A model generated the notes under the pieces. That model saw nothing but the letters and a program-made list of their open reading frames with translations. It was not told where the DNA came from and ran no database searches. Positions 46,669 through 57,118 of a stretch of 64,000 bases of DNA are shown here, piece by piece (position 1 is the first letter of the stretch; the number at the start of each line of letters is the position of its first letter). Source of the stretch: Benincasa hispida (Eukaryota > Streptophyta > Magnoliopsida > Cucurbitales > Cucurbitaceae). The stretch covers positions 124,001-188,000 of the forward strand of contig NW_024065299.1 in NCBI RefSeq assembly GCF_009727055.1, given 5' to 3'. The position numbers and the translations under genes are program-made.

Positions 46669-47562
46669 ATGGTCAACGGTGGGATAGGTTCACTTCAACT
46701 ACCAATGCTTACCAAGCTCAACTATGACAATTGGAGCATCAAGATAAAAGTGTTACTAGGAGCATAAGACGTGTGGGAGATCGTGGAGAACAATTTCCAA
46801 GAGGCAAAAGCTGGAGCCAATCAAGCGCAAAGAGATGCGTTAAAGGAGACAAGAAAGAAGGACAAGAAAGCCCTTTATATCTTGTATCAATCGATGGACG
46901 AAGATACGTTTGAGACTATCGCCAATGCGAAGATATCAAAGGTGGCATGGGAAAAGCTCCAATCGACTCATAGAGGAGCCGATCGTGTGAAAAAGGTACG
47001 GTTGCAAACCTTACGTGGTGGAAGGACGGGGAGAGATAAATCTCAGGTAAAATGTTATAATTGTAACAAATATGGACATTATGCGAATGAGTGTTACTCA
47101 TCTCAAACAGAGTCGATTGATCGAAAGCATCAGGACCGATCAATTGCTAGCACATCAAAAGCCCATCAAGGGCAATCCAATTATGCAAAGGAGAATGGAA
47201 CCTTATTTATGGTTTCAAAGGGAGAAGAAGAGAGTCAAGATAGTATGTGGTATCTTGACACAGGAGCCTCGAATCACATGTGTGGAAAACGCGAGATGTT
47301 TGTAGAGTTGAACGAGATGGAGAAAGATAATATTGTTTTTGGAGACAATTCTTTGGCTGCCATCAAAGGAATAGGTAAAATTCTCATTAGGTTAAAAAAT
47401 GGAGAAAATAAATATATCACAAATGTTTATTACATTCCCAATGTAAAAAATAATATATTGAGTGTAGGAAAATTGTTAGAGAAAGGTTTTGAAGTTCAAA
47501 TGAAAAACAATTGTTTGTATTTGAGGGATAATCATGAGAGACTTATTGTAAAGTCTCCATGA
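46669..47562 (+). pseudogene. Copia element E gag (internally deleted) and protease
   Basis: The ATG at 46,669 opens 'MVNGGIGSLQLPMLTKLNYD', then a TAA at 46,765 replaces an expected Gln codon. Gag continues 'VWEIVENNFQEAKAGANQAQ' and 'KVAWEKLQSTHRGADRVKKV', but near 47,025 it passes from 'RLQTLRGG' almost directly to the zinc knuckle CYNCNKYGHYANEC (47,053-47,094), so over 100 residues of the usual gag C-terminal domain are absent. Protease follows with an intact site, 'WYLDTGASNHM'. The sequence is then in frame to a stop at 47,560, after 'IPNVKNNILSVGKLLEKGFE'. Confidence 0.9.
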
Positions 47563-48516
47563 CCAAAAACCGAATATTTCCTTTGAATATATGTAATGAT
47601 GTTTCAAAATGTTTGAAGACGTGTTATGAAGATCTCTCTTGGCTATGGCATCTACGGTTCGGGCACCTCAATTTTGGAAGTCTAGAAGATTTGTCGAAGA
47701 AGAAGATGATGCGAGGTTTACCACACATTCACAAGCCAAACCAAGTGTGTGAAGGGTGTTTTTTTGGCAAACATCATCGAAGTAGTTTTCCGAAGGAGTC
47801 AATGAAAAGAGCAAAGAAGCCTTTAAAACTCATCCATGCCGATGTGTGTGGAATGATCAAACTAGAGTCTCATGGTAAAAATAAATATTTCCTTCTCTTT
47901 ATTGATGATTTTCTAGAAAAACATGGGTGTACTTTTTAAAGGAAAAATCGAAGTATTTGAAATCTTCAAGAGATTTAAGGCACGTATGGAGAATGAAAGC
48001 AACCTTACAATCAAGGCCATGAGAACCATTTGAGGTGGTGAATTCACATCAAATGAGTTCAAACAATTTTGTGATGAAAAAGGCATCTGACGTCCGTTAA
48101 TAGTCCTAAGGACACCGCAACAAAATGGCATGGTGGAGAGAAAGAATCGGACAATCTTGAACATGGCAAGAAGCATGCTAAAGAAAAAGAAGATGTCGAG
48201 GGAATTTTGGGCGGAGGCCGTAGCTTGTGCGGTTTATTTGACAAATCGAGCACCAACCAAAAGTGTGCTTGACAAGACGCCTCAAGAAGCATGGAACGGA
48301 AGAAAGCCCGGGATTGGTCACTTCAAGATGTTTGGGAATATTGCATATGCTCATGTGTCGGAAGAAAAAAGGACCAAGCTCGATGATCGAAGCGAGAAAC
48401 TCATCTTCATCGGCTATGATGCAAGTTCAAAGGGTTATCGTCTTTACAATCCTTTGAATGGTAAGGTAATGATTAGTCGTGATGTTGTTTTTTATGAGGA
48501 AGCCTCTTGGGATTGA
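47563..48516 (+). pseudogene. Copia element E integrase
   Basis: The HHCC domain reads 'LWHLRFGHLNFGSLEDLSKK' and 'VCEGCFFGKHHRSSFP'. The catalytic core has 'LIHADVCGMI' and 'FLLFIDDF', then a frameshift near 47,920, 'RTI*GGEFTSNEF' with TGA in place of the usual codon before GGEF, and '[20 protein letters not shown]' with the catalytic Glu. '[20 protein letters not shown]' and '[18 protein letters not shown]' follow. Integrase would insert the cDNA; this copy needs at least two corrections to be read. Confidence 0.9.
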
Positions 48517-50302
48517 AATATACATGAGGAGGAGTATGATTTCCTTCCATATTTTGAAGAAGACGATGAAAATGAGCCGACTAGGGATGAAATGGGTGAA
48601 GGTTTGCCCATTCCAGTGCCACCTCATTCGACCGATCGATCATCATCTGAAGGTTCATCCAGCGATTCGGAGAACGAAATTGGCCCAAGAGGAACTCGAA
48701 GTCTATGGGAACTTAATGAGGTAAATGAAAATCAAAATGACTTAATTCTCTATTGTCTATTTGGTGATAGTGAGCCTATTAGTTTCCAAGAAGTCATTGC
48801 AAGCAAGAAATAGAAGGATGCAATGGATGAAGAAATTCGAGCGATAGAGAAAAATGACTCATGGGAGTTGACCAAGCTTCCAAAAGGGCACAAACCGATC
48901 AGAGTGAAGTGGGTATACAAGAAAAAGAGAAAACTCAATTGCGATGTTGAAAGGCACAAGGCGAGACTAGTAATGAAAGGGTATAAGCCAACGACATGGC
49001 ATTGACTATGATGAGGTATTTACCCCTGTTGTTCGCCTTGAACTATTCGTTTGATTATTGCTTTGGCAGCCCATAATCATTGGAAGATACATCAAATGGA
49101 TATCAAATCGGCATTCTTGAACAAAATTCTTGAGGAAGAGGTCTATGTGGAACAACCATTGGGTTATGAAGTCAAGGGTGAAGAAGATAAAGTGCTTCGA
49201 TTGAAGAAGACCCTTTATGGTTTAAAGCAAGCACCAAGAGCATGGAATTCGAAGATTGACAAGTACTTTCAAGAGAAGAAGTATATGAAATGTCCTTATG
49301 AGCATGCCCTCTACATCAAAATGCAAGGTGAAAGCATACTAATCATTTGTTTATATGTTGATAATTTAGTATTTACCAGAAACAATCCTAGCATGTTTGA
49401 TGAGTTCAAAAGAGAGATGGCAAAGGAGTTTGAAATGACGGACATTGGTCTCATGAGTTACTATCTTGGGATCGAGGTCAAACAAGGTGAAGATGAGATT
49501 TTTATATCCCAAGAGGGCTATGCTAAAGAAGTGCTCAAGAAGTTAAATATGAATGATGCTAATCCAGTTGGAACACCGATGGAATTTGGAGTCAAAATCA
49601 CCAAGCAAGATGGAGGAGAGAAGGTAAATTCTACATATTTCAAAAGCTTGGTTGGAAGTTTGAGATACTTGACATATACAAGACCAGATATTCTTTATTC
49701 GGTTGGAATTATTAGTCGATTTATGGAGGAACCGACAGCAACACATTGCAAAATGGCAAAAAGGATACTTCGCTACATCAAAGGGACGTTTGGGTATGGT
49801 CTTTCCTATGTCTTTTCTAGCAATTTTGATATTGTTGATTATTGTGATAGTGATTGGAGTAGTGATTTGGATGATCGAAAGAGCACTACGGGGTTTGTGT
49901 TTTTTATTGGTGAAACGGCATTCACATGGATGTCAAAAAAAGAAACCCATAGTCACATTATCAACATGCGAGGCAGAGTACGTCGCAGCAACTTCATATG
50001 TTTGTCATGCAATTTGGCTAAGAAACTTAGTGAAGGAGCTGAAGTTTCAAATGGAAGATCCAATGGAGATTTTTGTTGACAACAAATCGGCCATTGCCTT
50101 AGCCAAAAATCCGGTATTTCATGGGAGGAGCAAGCACATTGATACCAGATTTCACTACATTCGGGATTGCATTACGAAGAAAGAAGTGGAACTCAAATAT
50201 GTCAAGTCACAAGACCAAGCGACAGACATTTTCACAAAGCCCCTTAAGTTGGAGACTTTTATCAAAATGAGGAGTTTACTTGGTGTAACAAATCAAGTTT
50301 AA
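48517..50302 (+). pseudogene. Copia element E reverse transcriptase and RNase H
   Basis: An acidic linker (48,520-48,720) leads to 'DEEIRAIEKNDSWELTKLPK' and 'VKWVYKKKRKLNCDVERHKA', a frame break near 49,000, then 'HQMDIKSAFLNKILEEEVYV' and 'LYGLKQAPRAWNSKIDKYF'. The RT active site reads LYVDNLVF: the second Asp of YVDD is Asn (AAT at 49,363-49,365). Then 'LVGSLRYLTYTRPDILYSVG' and RNase H 'VDYCDSDWSSDLDDRKSTTG'. After a shift near 49,945 come 'VTLSTCEAEYVAATSYVCHA', 'FVDNKSAIALAKNPVFHGRS' and a normal stop at 50,300. The PPT 'aagcggggg' is at 50,301-50,309. Confidence 0.92.
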
Positions 50303-50309
50303 GCGGGGG

Positions 50310-50598
50310 TGTTGAAACATTTGTCATTATTAAACTTTATTTGTGGCATTTAATGTGACTTTTGGGTTTTGTGACTTTTAGTTTTTTGTAACCAATAGTG
50401 ATTTTTGAGTTATAGGAGTTATGTGAGTTATGAGCATTTGATGACATTTTTAAGTTATAGGAGTTATGTGAGTTATGAGATTTTTGTAACCATTGGCATT
50501 CCTATGGTTATGTTTGTAAGCCTATATAAAGGCATGCTTAATTGAATGGAAAATATATCTCTCATTTTTCATATTTGTCCTCCATGTTTTTTCTAACA
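50310..50598 (+). mobile_element. 3' LTR of copia element E
   Basis: 289 bp, identical in length to the 5' LTR, ending 'ttttttctaaca' before TSD gcttg (50,599-50,603). Most differences from the 5' LTR are A/G or C/T transitions. This LTR abuts the 3' side of the peptide gene at 50,613. Confidence 0.95.
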
Positions 50599-50612
50599 GC
50601 TTGCACTTGCCA

Positions 50613-50798
50613 TCATAAGGGGTTTTTCTGCATGGTTTTGGGTGTGTTGGTTTGCCACTTACCCACCAACCACTTCATTTCGTTATTAGGATAATAAGGA
50701 TCATTTTGAGTTAACGCTGGCCGGTGAGCCTCGGCTGGAGACTGAGCGGTGAGAAGCACCGCTGCAATTACAAACACCATCACCCATTTTAGACACAT
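50613..50798 (-). CDS. Small secreted peptide precursor (peptide gene 2)
   Basis: Encodes 61 residues starting 'MCLKWVMVFVIAAVLLTAQ'. Residues 1-24 make a textbook signal peptide, with cleavage predicted after SPAEA. The mature 37 residues are 'HRPALTQNDPYYPNNEMKW' then 'LVGKWQTNTPKTMQKNPL', hydrophilic and Cys-free. The start MC-K, the -LL--Q end of the signal and the TATA-to-ATG distance match peptide gene 1 at 11,878-12,147, so I infer a common family; mature parts share little beyond RP and PYY. A copia element lies 15 bp past the stop. No known peptide-hormone motif is seen. Likely exported; role unknown. Confidence 0.6.
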   Translation of the reverse strand: MCLKWVMVFVIAAVLLTAQSPAEAHRPALTQNDPYYPNNEMKWLVGKWQTNTPKTMQKNPL

Positions 50799-50872
50799 TT
50801 TTTTATTACCTCTTTTTTGCTTTCAACTTATCAGATCGATCTTCACTGCATAACTTTGCCGCAATTTTGTTC

Positions 50873-50881
50873 CCTTTTATA
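50873..50881 (-). promoter_or_regulatory. TATA box of peptide gene 2
   Basis: Minus strand 'ttgctataaaaggg' with TATAAAAGG about 75 nt upstream of the ATG at 50,798. The word and spacing match those of peptide gene 1 (12,223-12,232). Confidence 0.6.
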
Positions 50882-50884
50882 GCA

Positions 50885-51655
50885 ATTATTGTGAGTGTAA
50901 GTGCGCATGTCTTTTTCTCTTTTGGCAATATTTCTTTTTGGGCTACTACTTTTTCAGAGACCAAAAGTTATCCTAACAACCTTTCAGGGTGTGTCTAACT
51001 GTTTGGTAGGACTTATATACATGATTGTGTATATTTTCTTCTTTTTGTTTTAAAGTTATACAAAGTTTATAATACTTTAATCTGCAATGTATTTTTCATT
51101 TTGGCTTAGGTACTTTAGGTTTTATGCATTTCAATTTATGTGTGCGAATAAAATATTTTAGTTTGAAATCTTATTTATATGGTCACTGTTTATAAAAATT
51201 TCTCACAAAAATAAAATTTTAAGAAATTTTTTATATTGGATGTAGGGTTGTGTATTCTTTTTTTTTTTTAAAAAAAAAAGATCAGAACAATCATGTTTCA
51301 TAGTCCATGGATTTTAAAAGGAATAACATTTTATAGGTACACTGAGTAAAATGGAAAGAAAATTGAAAACACAATCACCAAAATGGATGCTTTAAGTAAA
51401 AGTAACGGGACGTAAATTGAAGAATCTTTAAAAAAAAAATGCAAAATAAAATAAAATTTGAACCTTTTTTATGGTAATTTCTGTTGATTATACTTGAACA
51501 GGAACATAGGCATTCTTAATTTCAATTGCCAAATAATGTTGAGAAAGCTTTGATAGCATCTCAAGGATCCTATTTGATATTGTCTGATTTGACACGAAGT
51601 AGTTCTTAAATTTCTATCCATTATTTATGAATCATATCAAGGATGCTATTTGATA
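50885..51655. other. Peptide gene 2 upstream region and anonymous DNA
   Basis: AT-rich and non-coding. The phrase 'atttgata' in 'ggatcctatttgatattgtc' and 'ggatgctatttgatagtacc' recurs about 75 bp apart (51,567 and 51,642). From 51,595 it matches 37,885 onward ('gtagttcttaaatttctatc'), the flank of the small ORF at 38,075. Confidence 0.4.
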
Positions 51656-52931
51656 GTACCGAAAAGAAGCTTATTGTCCCATTTAATTCGAGGTTGTTTC
51701 TAAGTTTTACGTATTTATTTCATGATTTTACAGATATTGAGCATTTAGTAGATAGAACGTGACGTTAGTGATAAAATGAGCTAAAATACACCAAAATGGA
51801 GCTTAAATACATCAACCGGGAAAGAGACAAAATGATCAAATCCCCTCCGATGGCATACGTTGCGGCACTGCTCAACACCATATGCGGCACTTTTCCCTGT
51901 GAGGAAGGATTTTGTGCAATGTAAAGAGCGCCATGGTGCTACAAAGATGAAGACGCGCGTTTGGCGCTACGGCACCGACGCCTCCCACCCAAGGTCGTGA
52001 AAACGCCACAACGCCATCCCAATTATTCTAAAAAGGCTATCATCCGCCTAGGTTAAAGATAATCCGATCCCAACTAATTTCCACCCAATTTCTCTTTATT
52101 TTTGTCTGTCTTTTTCATCTTTGATGTATCCAAACTCTACCTCCTTAATCGTAATGTCGATTATGGACTAAGGTATCTCATTATAGCTTGAGTTTTAGGA
52201 TTTTCTCCCTATTTATATAATTTGTGAGCATTTGAACTTGGTTTATTTGTAGTTGTTGATTTCAATTCTTATTTAATAGATTTTGATCATGTTGTCTGGC
52301 GATTGCCGATTATATGATTACCGCTCGAGATTGGCATATAATAAGTGACATATAATTGTATCTTAATCTACAAAAGGCAATAGGTTAGATTAGCTTGTGA
52401 ATTAATAACAATAAACATCGCTCTAATCAACCTAGGATGAAATCCATTGAATGTTTAATTAGGTGCTTAAAAATTAAGTACTCAATATAACTTTGCCCTA
52501 GATCTCAATGCAATTAGGTCAATTTGGATTTGCATGCTTTTTATTGATTCACTTTGGACTAATTAGTTAATCAGGATGGTTAATTAGTTTTTCTAATTAA
52601 TTTGGTTAAGTACAAACAAACATTTAAGTCAAATTTTGAGAATTCAATGATTGAATATACAAAATAGGAAAATTCAGTAATAACCCGACCTAGGTTCTAT
52701 TTCATTGATTATAACAACTTTATTTGACTTTCTTTATTTTTATGCAATTTATATTCTTGTCAACAAACTCAATCTCAAATACTCCTGATTACGTGGGGCT
52801 ATAAATAATTTAATTGAAAAACTTAACGATTCTCCTACATTCGATGTGTGCTACTACTACTTCATATTAGGTACAAATGGTTAATTATGTGATCCAGAAT
52901 TTGGAGACAAATTCCGCTGATCAATCCTACT
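51656..52931 (+). mobile_element. LTR-like insertion in duplicated segment
   Basis: The match between 37,885-38,060 and this region stops at 51,655 and resumes at 52,932 with 'gacacaaattttttttgg' versus 'gacacaatgttttttgg'. The intervening 1.28 kb therefore looks inserted. It has a G+C-rich part (51,850-52,030) with 'gttgcggcactgctcaac' and 'gcgctacggcaccgacgc', and a tail with 'cctaggatgaaatcc' and 'acgtggggctataaataa', which resembles long gypsy LTRs. No TSD was identified, so the class is tentative. Confidence 0.45.
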
Positions 52932-53039
52932 GTGACACAAATTTTTTTTGGGCACAAAAAGAAAACAAATCAAATATTCTAAAGTAAATATGTCAGCTGA
53001 CTCATGCATATTACTTAAAGTTGTAAGCTTAAACCCCTG

Positions 53040-53331
53040 TACTCTAATTGTGTAATAAGAAAGAAAATGAATTAATATATTGTGGGGGACATTATTGACA
53101 CTCATAGGTCAAAAGTGTTCAATGCATTCTCACTTTCTATTGATAAATGAGCGACAGACAGGTTTGCATATATATGTGGTGGGGGTAGTCTTGATCAGCA
53201 ACAAAACTCAATAAAGGCTATAAAGATAAAGAAAAGATGAATGCAAATAATAAATGACAAAGTAGCTTTTCCTCCATTCACATCTGATCTTGAGATTATC
53301 CAAATCAGTGGACTATGCTTTTTGGTAGACA
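53040..53331 (-). pseudogene. Broken duplicate of the 38,075 small protein
   Basis: The minus strand starts 'MSTKKHSPLIWIISRSDVNG' and continues through 'FIFIAFIEFCC' to a TGA. Further on it still spells 'HLSIESENALNTFDL' before another stop. Compared with 38,075-38,380 the frame is kept at the N-terminus across a one-codon difference, then lost by stops. The flanks match as well ('aagaaagaaaatgaattaat' and 'gtagacatttaatta'), so this is a segmental copy. Confidence 0.65.
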
Positions 53332-53639
53332 TTTAATTATTCAAAGTAGATGCACATGTAGGAATACTTGTGTGCGTGCCAATAAGTTGTTATAACAGTG
53401 TTATACATTTAGCTAGCTACGACTAGAAGATGTACATAAGATGATATGGGTTTGAATTTTTTAATATTTTGGATCCATCGAAACTGTGTTCTCAATAAGA
53501 GACAATATTGTAGTCTTGAATCGTATTTGTTAAAAGAAGAAATTTTGGATCAATCACAAATTACCACGTTATTTACCAAATTAATGACGAATTTACAAAT
53601 CAACTAATTTATGACTAACTAAAAAAAATGGACATATGT
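53332..53639. other. Flank of duplicated segment and anonymous DNA
   Basis: To about 53,475 it still matches 38,390-38,515 ('atgatatggg', 'tttttaatattttg'). Beyond that nothing is recognised before the gypsy LTR. Confidence 0.4.
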
Positions 53640-54218
53640 CCTGAGTTAAAATTGAAGATATAAATTGGCGAAACCCGAGGATGCCACGTGTTTTCGTCAT
53701 GACTATTGGATTGAATCAAATAATTTTATCCAATTTGATATTATTTTTTGGGCTAAATTCTAATTGAGCCAAAAAAAAAAAAGACTTAGTTTGACCCAAA
53801 TTTTCAAATAAAGTCATCCAATTAGTGGAGTCCAAGGGCCGGGTTCATGGACCAACTACACCCAAGTCCACAAAGCCTACTTGAGAACTCTATAAATAGA
53901 GTTCTCTTCATATGTGAAGATCAGCAATTCTGCAGTCCAGAGAGCCCAGGGAGAATTCTCCCAATAATCAGAAGACTCGCAGACTCTTGAAGCTGAACAC
54001 TCCTTGAAGATACAAGTCTTTCGAAGATATAAAGGCTCTTCCAAGACTCTAACTAGAAGAACATCACACATTTTGCTTCCTCAAATCAAACATATGCATT
54101 TAACCGAGAAAGAATCAGAAGATCAAGTTCTAGAGATCGAACCACATCCGTGTCAAATCAACCCAAATACCAAGTTCAACTCCACGAAATCAATTTCTCA
54201 AGAAATCTCGTGTGAACA
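53640..54218 (+). mobile_element. Probable 5' LTR of Tat gypsy element
   Basis: A TATA-like 'actctataaatagagttc' (53,888-53,905) with a downstream polar region, ending before a PBS-like 'attgacacacctagtgggac' (54,219-54,238), a form common in plant gypsy elements. The left edge is a guess because no second LTR is present for comparison. The 3' LTR is absent to the right of 61,330. Confidence 0.55.
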
Positions 54219-54289
54219 AATTGACACACCTAGTGGGACCTCTCTACCTCTCATCTCTCTCTCAACATCCAAACAAATTGATGGTATTA

Positions 54290-55442
54290 AATAAAGTTGC
54301 ATCCAGAACTTCTACTACAAGCGACACCTACATGGGACCTGTTACCCGCAGTCATTCAAAGGGAATCATGCAGAAGCAAGAGCAAGGTTCTATCATTGTG
54401 AAGAGATTCTGGGAACTACTGACAGGATCTCCAAAATGTGAGATCGTCATCAACGAAAATCCCTTGCTTAACAAATCTGCTCTTGCTTTCGATTGATCTA
54501 GGAAAGAATCACACCCTAATGTGATATCTGTTATGATGGAAGATGTAACGGTTGAAATGGCCAAGGTGGAGATGAAGAGGAAAATAAATTTCATGATGAA
54601 AGCTATTGAGGAGCGAGATCATAAAATCGCTGCCTTAAGAGATCAGATACAAACTCATGAAATTGTTGAGTCGAGCCAAACTCCTGCTGACAAGACCCAT
54701 GACAAAGGGAAAACCATGTTGCAGGAAAATCTACCATAGCATTTAACTTTCATCACCTACCTTTCCATCTAGCAACTATAGGACACGATCACCAACTCTA
54801 TTAGAGCTCAATATGGAGGCCTATCTCATACTTCTCTTATGTACTCCAAGTCGTATACTAAGAGAATTGACAACTTGAGAATGTCTGTTGGATACCCTTC
54901 CGAAGTTCCAGCAGTTGGATGGAAATGGCAACCTAAAGAAACACATTGCCCACTTTCTTGGAACATGTGAGAACACGGGAACAAGAGGTGATTTGGTAGT
55001 CAAGCAATTTTTTCGAACCCTGAAAGGAAACGCTTTTGACTGGTACACTGATCTAGAGCTCGAGGTGATCGATAGTTAGGAGAAACTTGAAAAAAAAATT
55101 CCTAAAGCTTTTACAACACCAAGTGTACTGTTAGCACGATGGAACTGACGAATGCTAAGCAGCAAAAGAGGGAGTTGGTCATCGACTACATCAACTGATG
55201 GAGATCTCTAAGTCTTGACTACAAAGACAAACTCACCAAATTATTTGCTGTGGAGAGGTGCACCCAGGGCATGCATTAGGGACTCCTTTACATTCTACAG
55301 GAGATAAAACCTTGAACGTTTAAAAAGTTGGCGATTCGTGTCCACGATATGAAGTTGAGTATCGCCAATAGGGGAACTAAAGATTTCTTGGTCCCTGAAG
55401 CAAAAAAAGATAAAAAGGAAGCAAAAGACACCAAAAATATTG
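54290..55442 (+). pseudogene. Tat gypsy gag
   Basis: Begins near 'VASRTSTTSDTYMGPVTRSH' and continues 'KRFWELLTGSPKCEIVINEN', a coiled-coil-like 'VEMKRKINFMMKAIEERDHK', then the retrotransposon-gag domain 'PKFQQLDGNGNLKKHIAHFL', 'GDLVVKQFFRTLKGNAFDWY', 'MELTNAKQQKRELVIDYIN' and 'ELAIRVHDMKLSIANRGTKD' (with changes). Stops lie near 54,495, 54,737, 55,077, 55,197 and 55,277. The reading then breaks at about 55,442, where the strand of the polyprotein flips. Confidence 0.85.
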
Positions 55443-57118
55443 TAAGCATTCCACAAATGGCGACTCCCCTTCCCACGTGTCAAAAAGGAACATAATGCAA
55501 GATTAGAGGGCTTGAAGCTTTTTCATCCTTTAAAATTGTAATCTTTGTAGTGCTAGTGGATGTCTCACTCTCTTTAGAGTTAAGATAGTTGCCCTGTCGC
55601 TTGCTTCTTTTCTTGCATCTATTTGTGATTCTGGCTTGGGTTTACCTCTATATTTTATCAAAGGGGTTCTGTAGGCATTGCTTCACTGATGCCATCATTC
55701 TTCAAGTAAAACATCACATCTGCAAAGTGAGATTCAACTTCTGAGAATTGATTGGAGTCTGCTTTAATTTTCTTAATGCCATCTTAGTAAAACTTGAAAC
55801 ATTGGTGTAGTGTTGAAGATATCACTCCATTCTCATGAATCCAAGGATGGCCCAACAAAAATTTATATGTGGACTTCGATTCTATGATATGAAATAATGT
55901 GTGGGCATTCAGGTCAGCAATAATAAGTTCTTTCATTAGAATGCCTAATTCTTCATAGTTTACTGAGGCATTATATTTGCCGGTTGATCCATTATCAATG
56001 AGAATTAAACCAACTCTCTGTTCTCGAACATATCTTGAGACATACAATGACCTATTATGAATTTTTGACCCTAATAGCATATCTTTATCTGAGAAGCATA
56101 TGGACGTACAACAAGAGGCACATGTGTGCGTCATAGAGGTCGGAGCACTACATATGTTTGAACCTATCGACGTGTTGATAAGAACTGTCTTAGTTTCCAA
56201 AGGAAGTGACAACAAGTAATTTAAGTTCAACAATGGTATGTCATTTGGTTCTTCCACCATCTCCAAAGAACTCAGAGAAGTATTTTCACTCTTTGCCGTA
56301 CTGACAACATGACACATGATGACTTCAAACGCTTTCTTTGAATAGTCATTGTAGAAGTTCTTTAGAAAGAAATATGTTAGTGTCACTTGTCGTCTGGGTT
56401 TAGAAATCCTCCTCCTAAGTAAGCTTAGGCATCCAACCTTCTTTTTTCCTTTCTTTCTCTGGGTCTTGTTCCCTTTTCTATACCTTCGATAGAAGTACGA
56501 CTCTTTTTGGGTACAACACGACTTTATTTTCTTTCAGCGAGTTACAAGGATCCATCGCCCGTTGTCATCATCATTAACATGCTCATCTTTGTTGTTAGAA
56601 TCTATCATCAAGATCGCTTGGTGAAACCGAATAACTACTGGTTCGAGGGTCCCAAACTGGATCAAGCTTTCTATTTCTTCATAAAATGTACTTTATGCTA
56701 GAATACTTGGAGTCACTACGATTGCAACGTGATTGGCTGGTGCTACTTCGTCTAGATCTAGCTCAATTTTCTTCTCACGAACCAACTTTAGAATTAGCTC
56801 CTTCAACACAAAGCCTTTTTCGACTGGGTGGCTAACGACCCGTGATACTTCTAGTAGTTAGGATTATCCACTTTTCCTGCTTGTTCCAGTCATTTGGATT
56901 CCATTAGCTGGATAAGTTTCTTTTTCAGCAGCTGCTCGAGCATATTTTCCACATCAGAATCGAGAAATGGATAAACCTTCTTCTGCCTTTATTTTAGAGT
57001 TAGGCAATGTATTTCGCGTCCATCGCGTCCATCATCCCTCTTTTCAATTCTATTCTTTTTTCTCTTGAAAGAAAATTCCAACGGGGTCGTATTAATAACC
57101 ATTGATTCCTTTCTAGCG
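55443..57118 (-). pseudogene. Inverted gag-protease block of Tat gypsy element
   Basis: The minus strand carries the next part of the same polyprotein in correct N-to-C order: 'ESMVINTTPLEFSF' (57,100), 'KKVYPFLDSDVENMLEQLLK' (56,990-56,930), 'EQAGKVDNPNY' (56,880), 'DKDMLLGSKIHNRSLYVSRY', 'RVGLILIDNGS' (protease site, D-N-G; Tat proteases often have D-N-G or D-S-G), 'FLLGHPWIHENGVISSTLHQ' (55,850), and 'GESPFVECLQ' (55,445). Polyprotein order on plus resumes at 57,119. So a block of about 1.68 kb was flipped in place. Confidence 0.85.
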
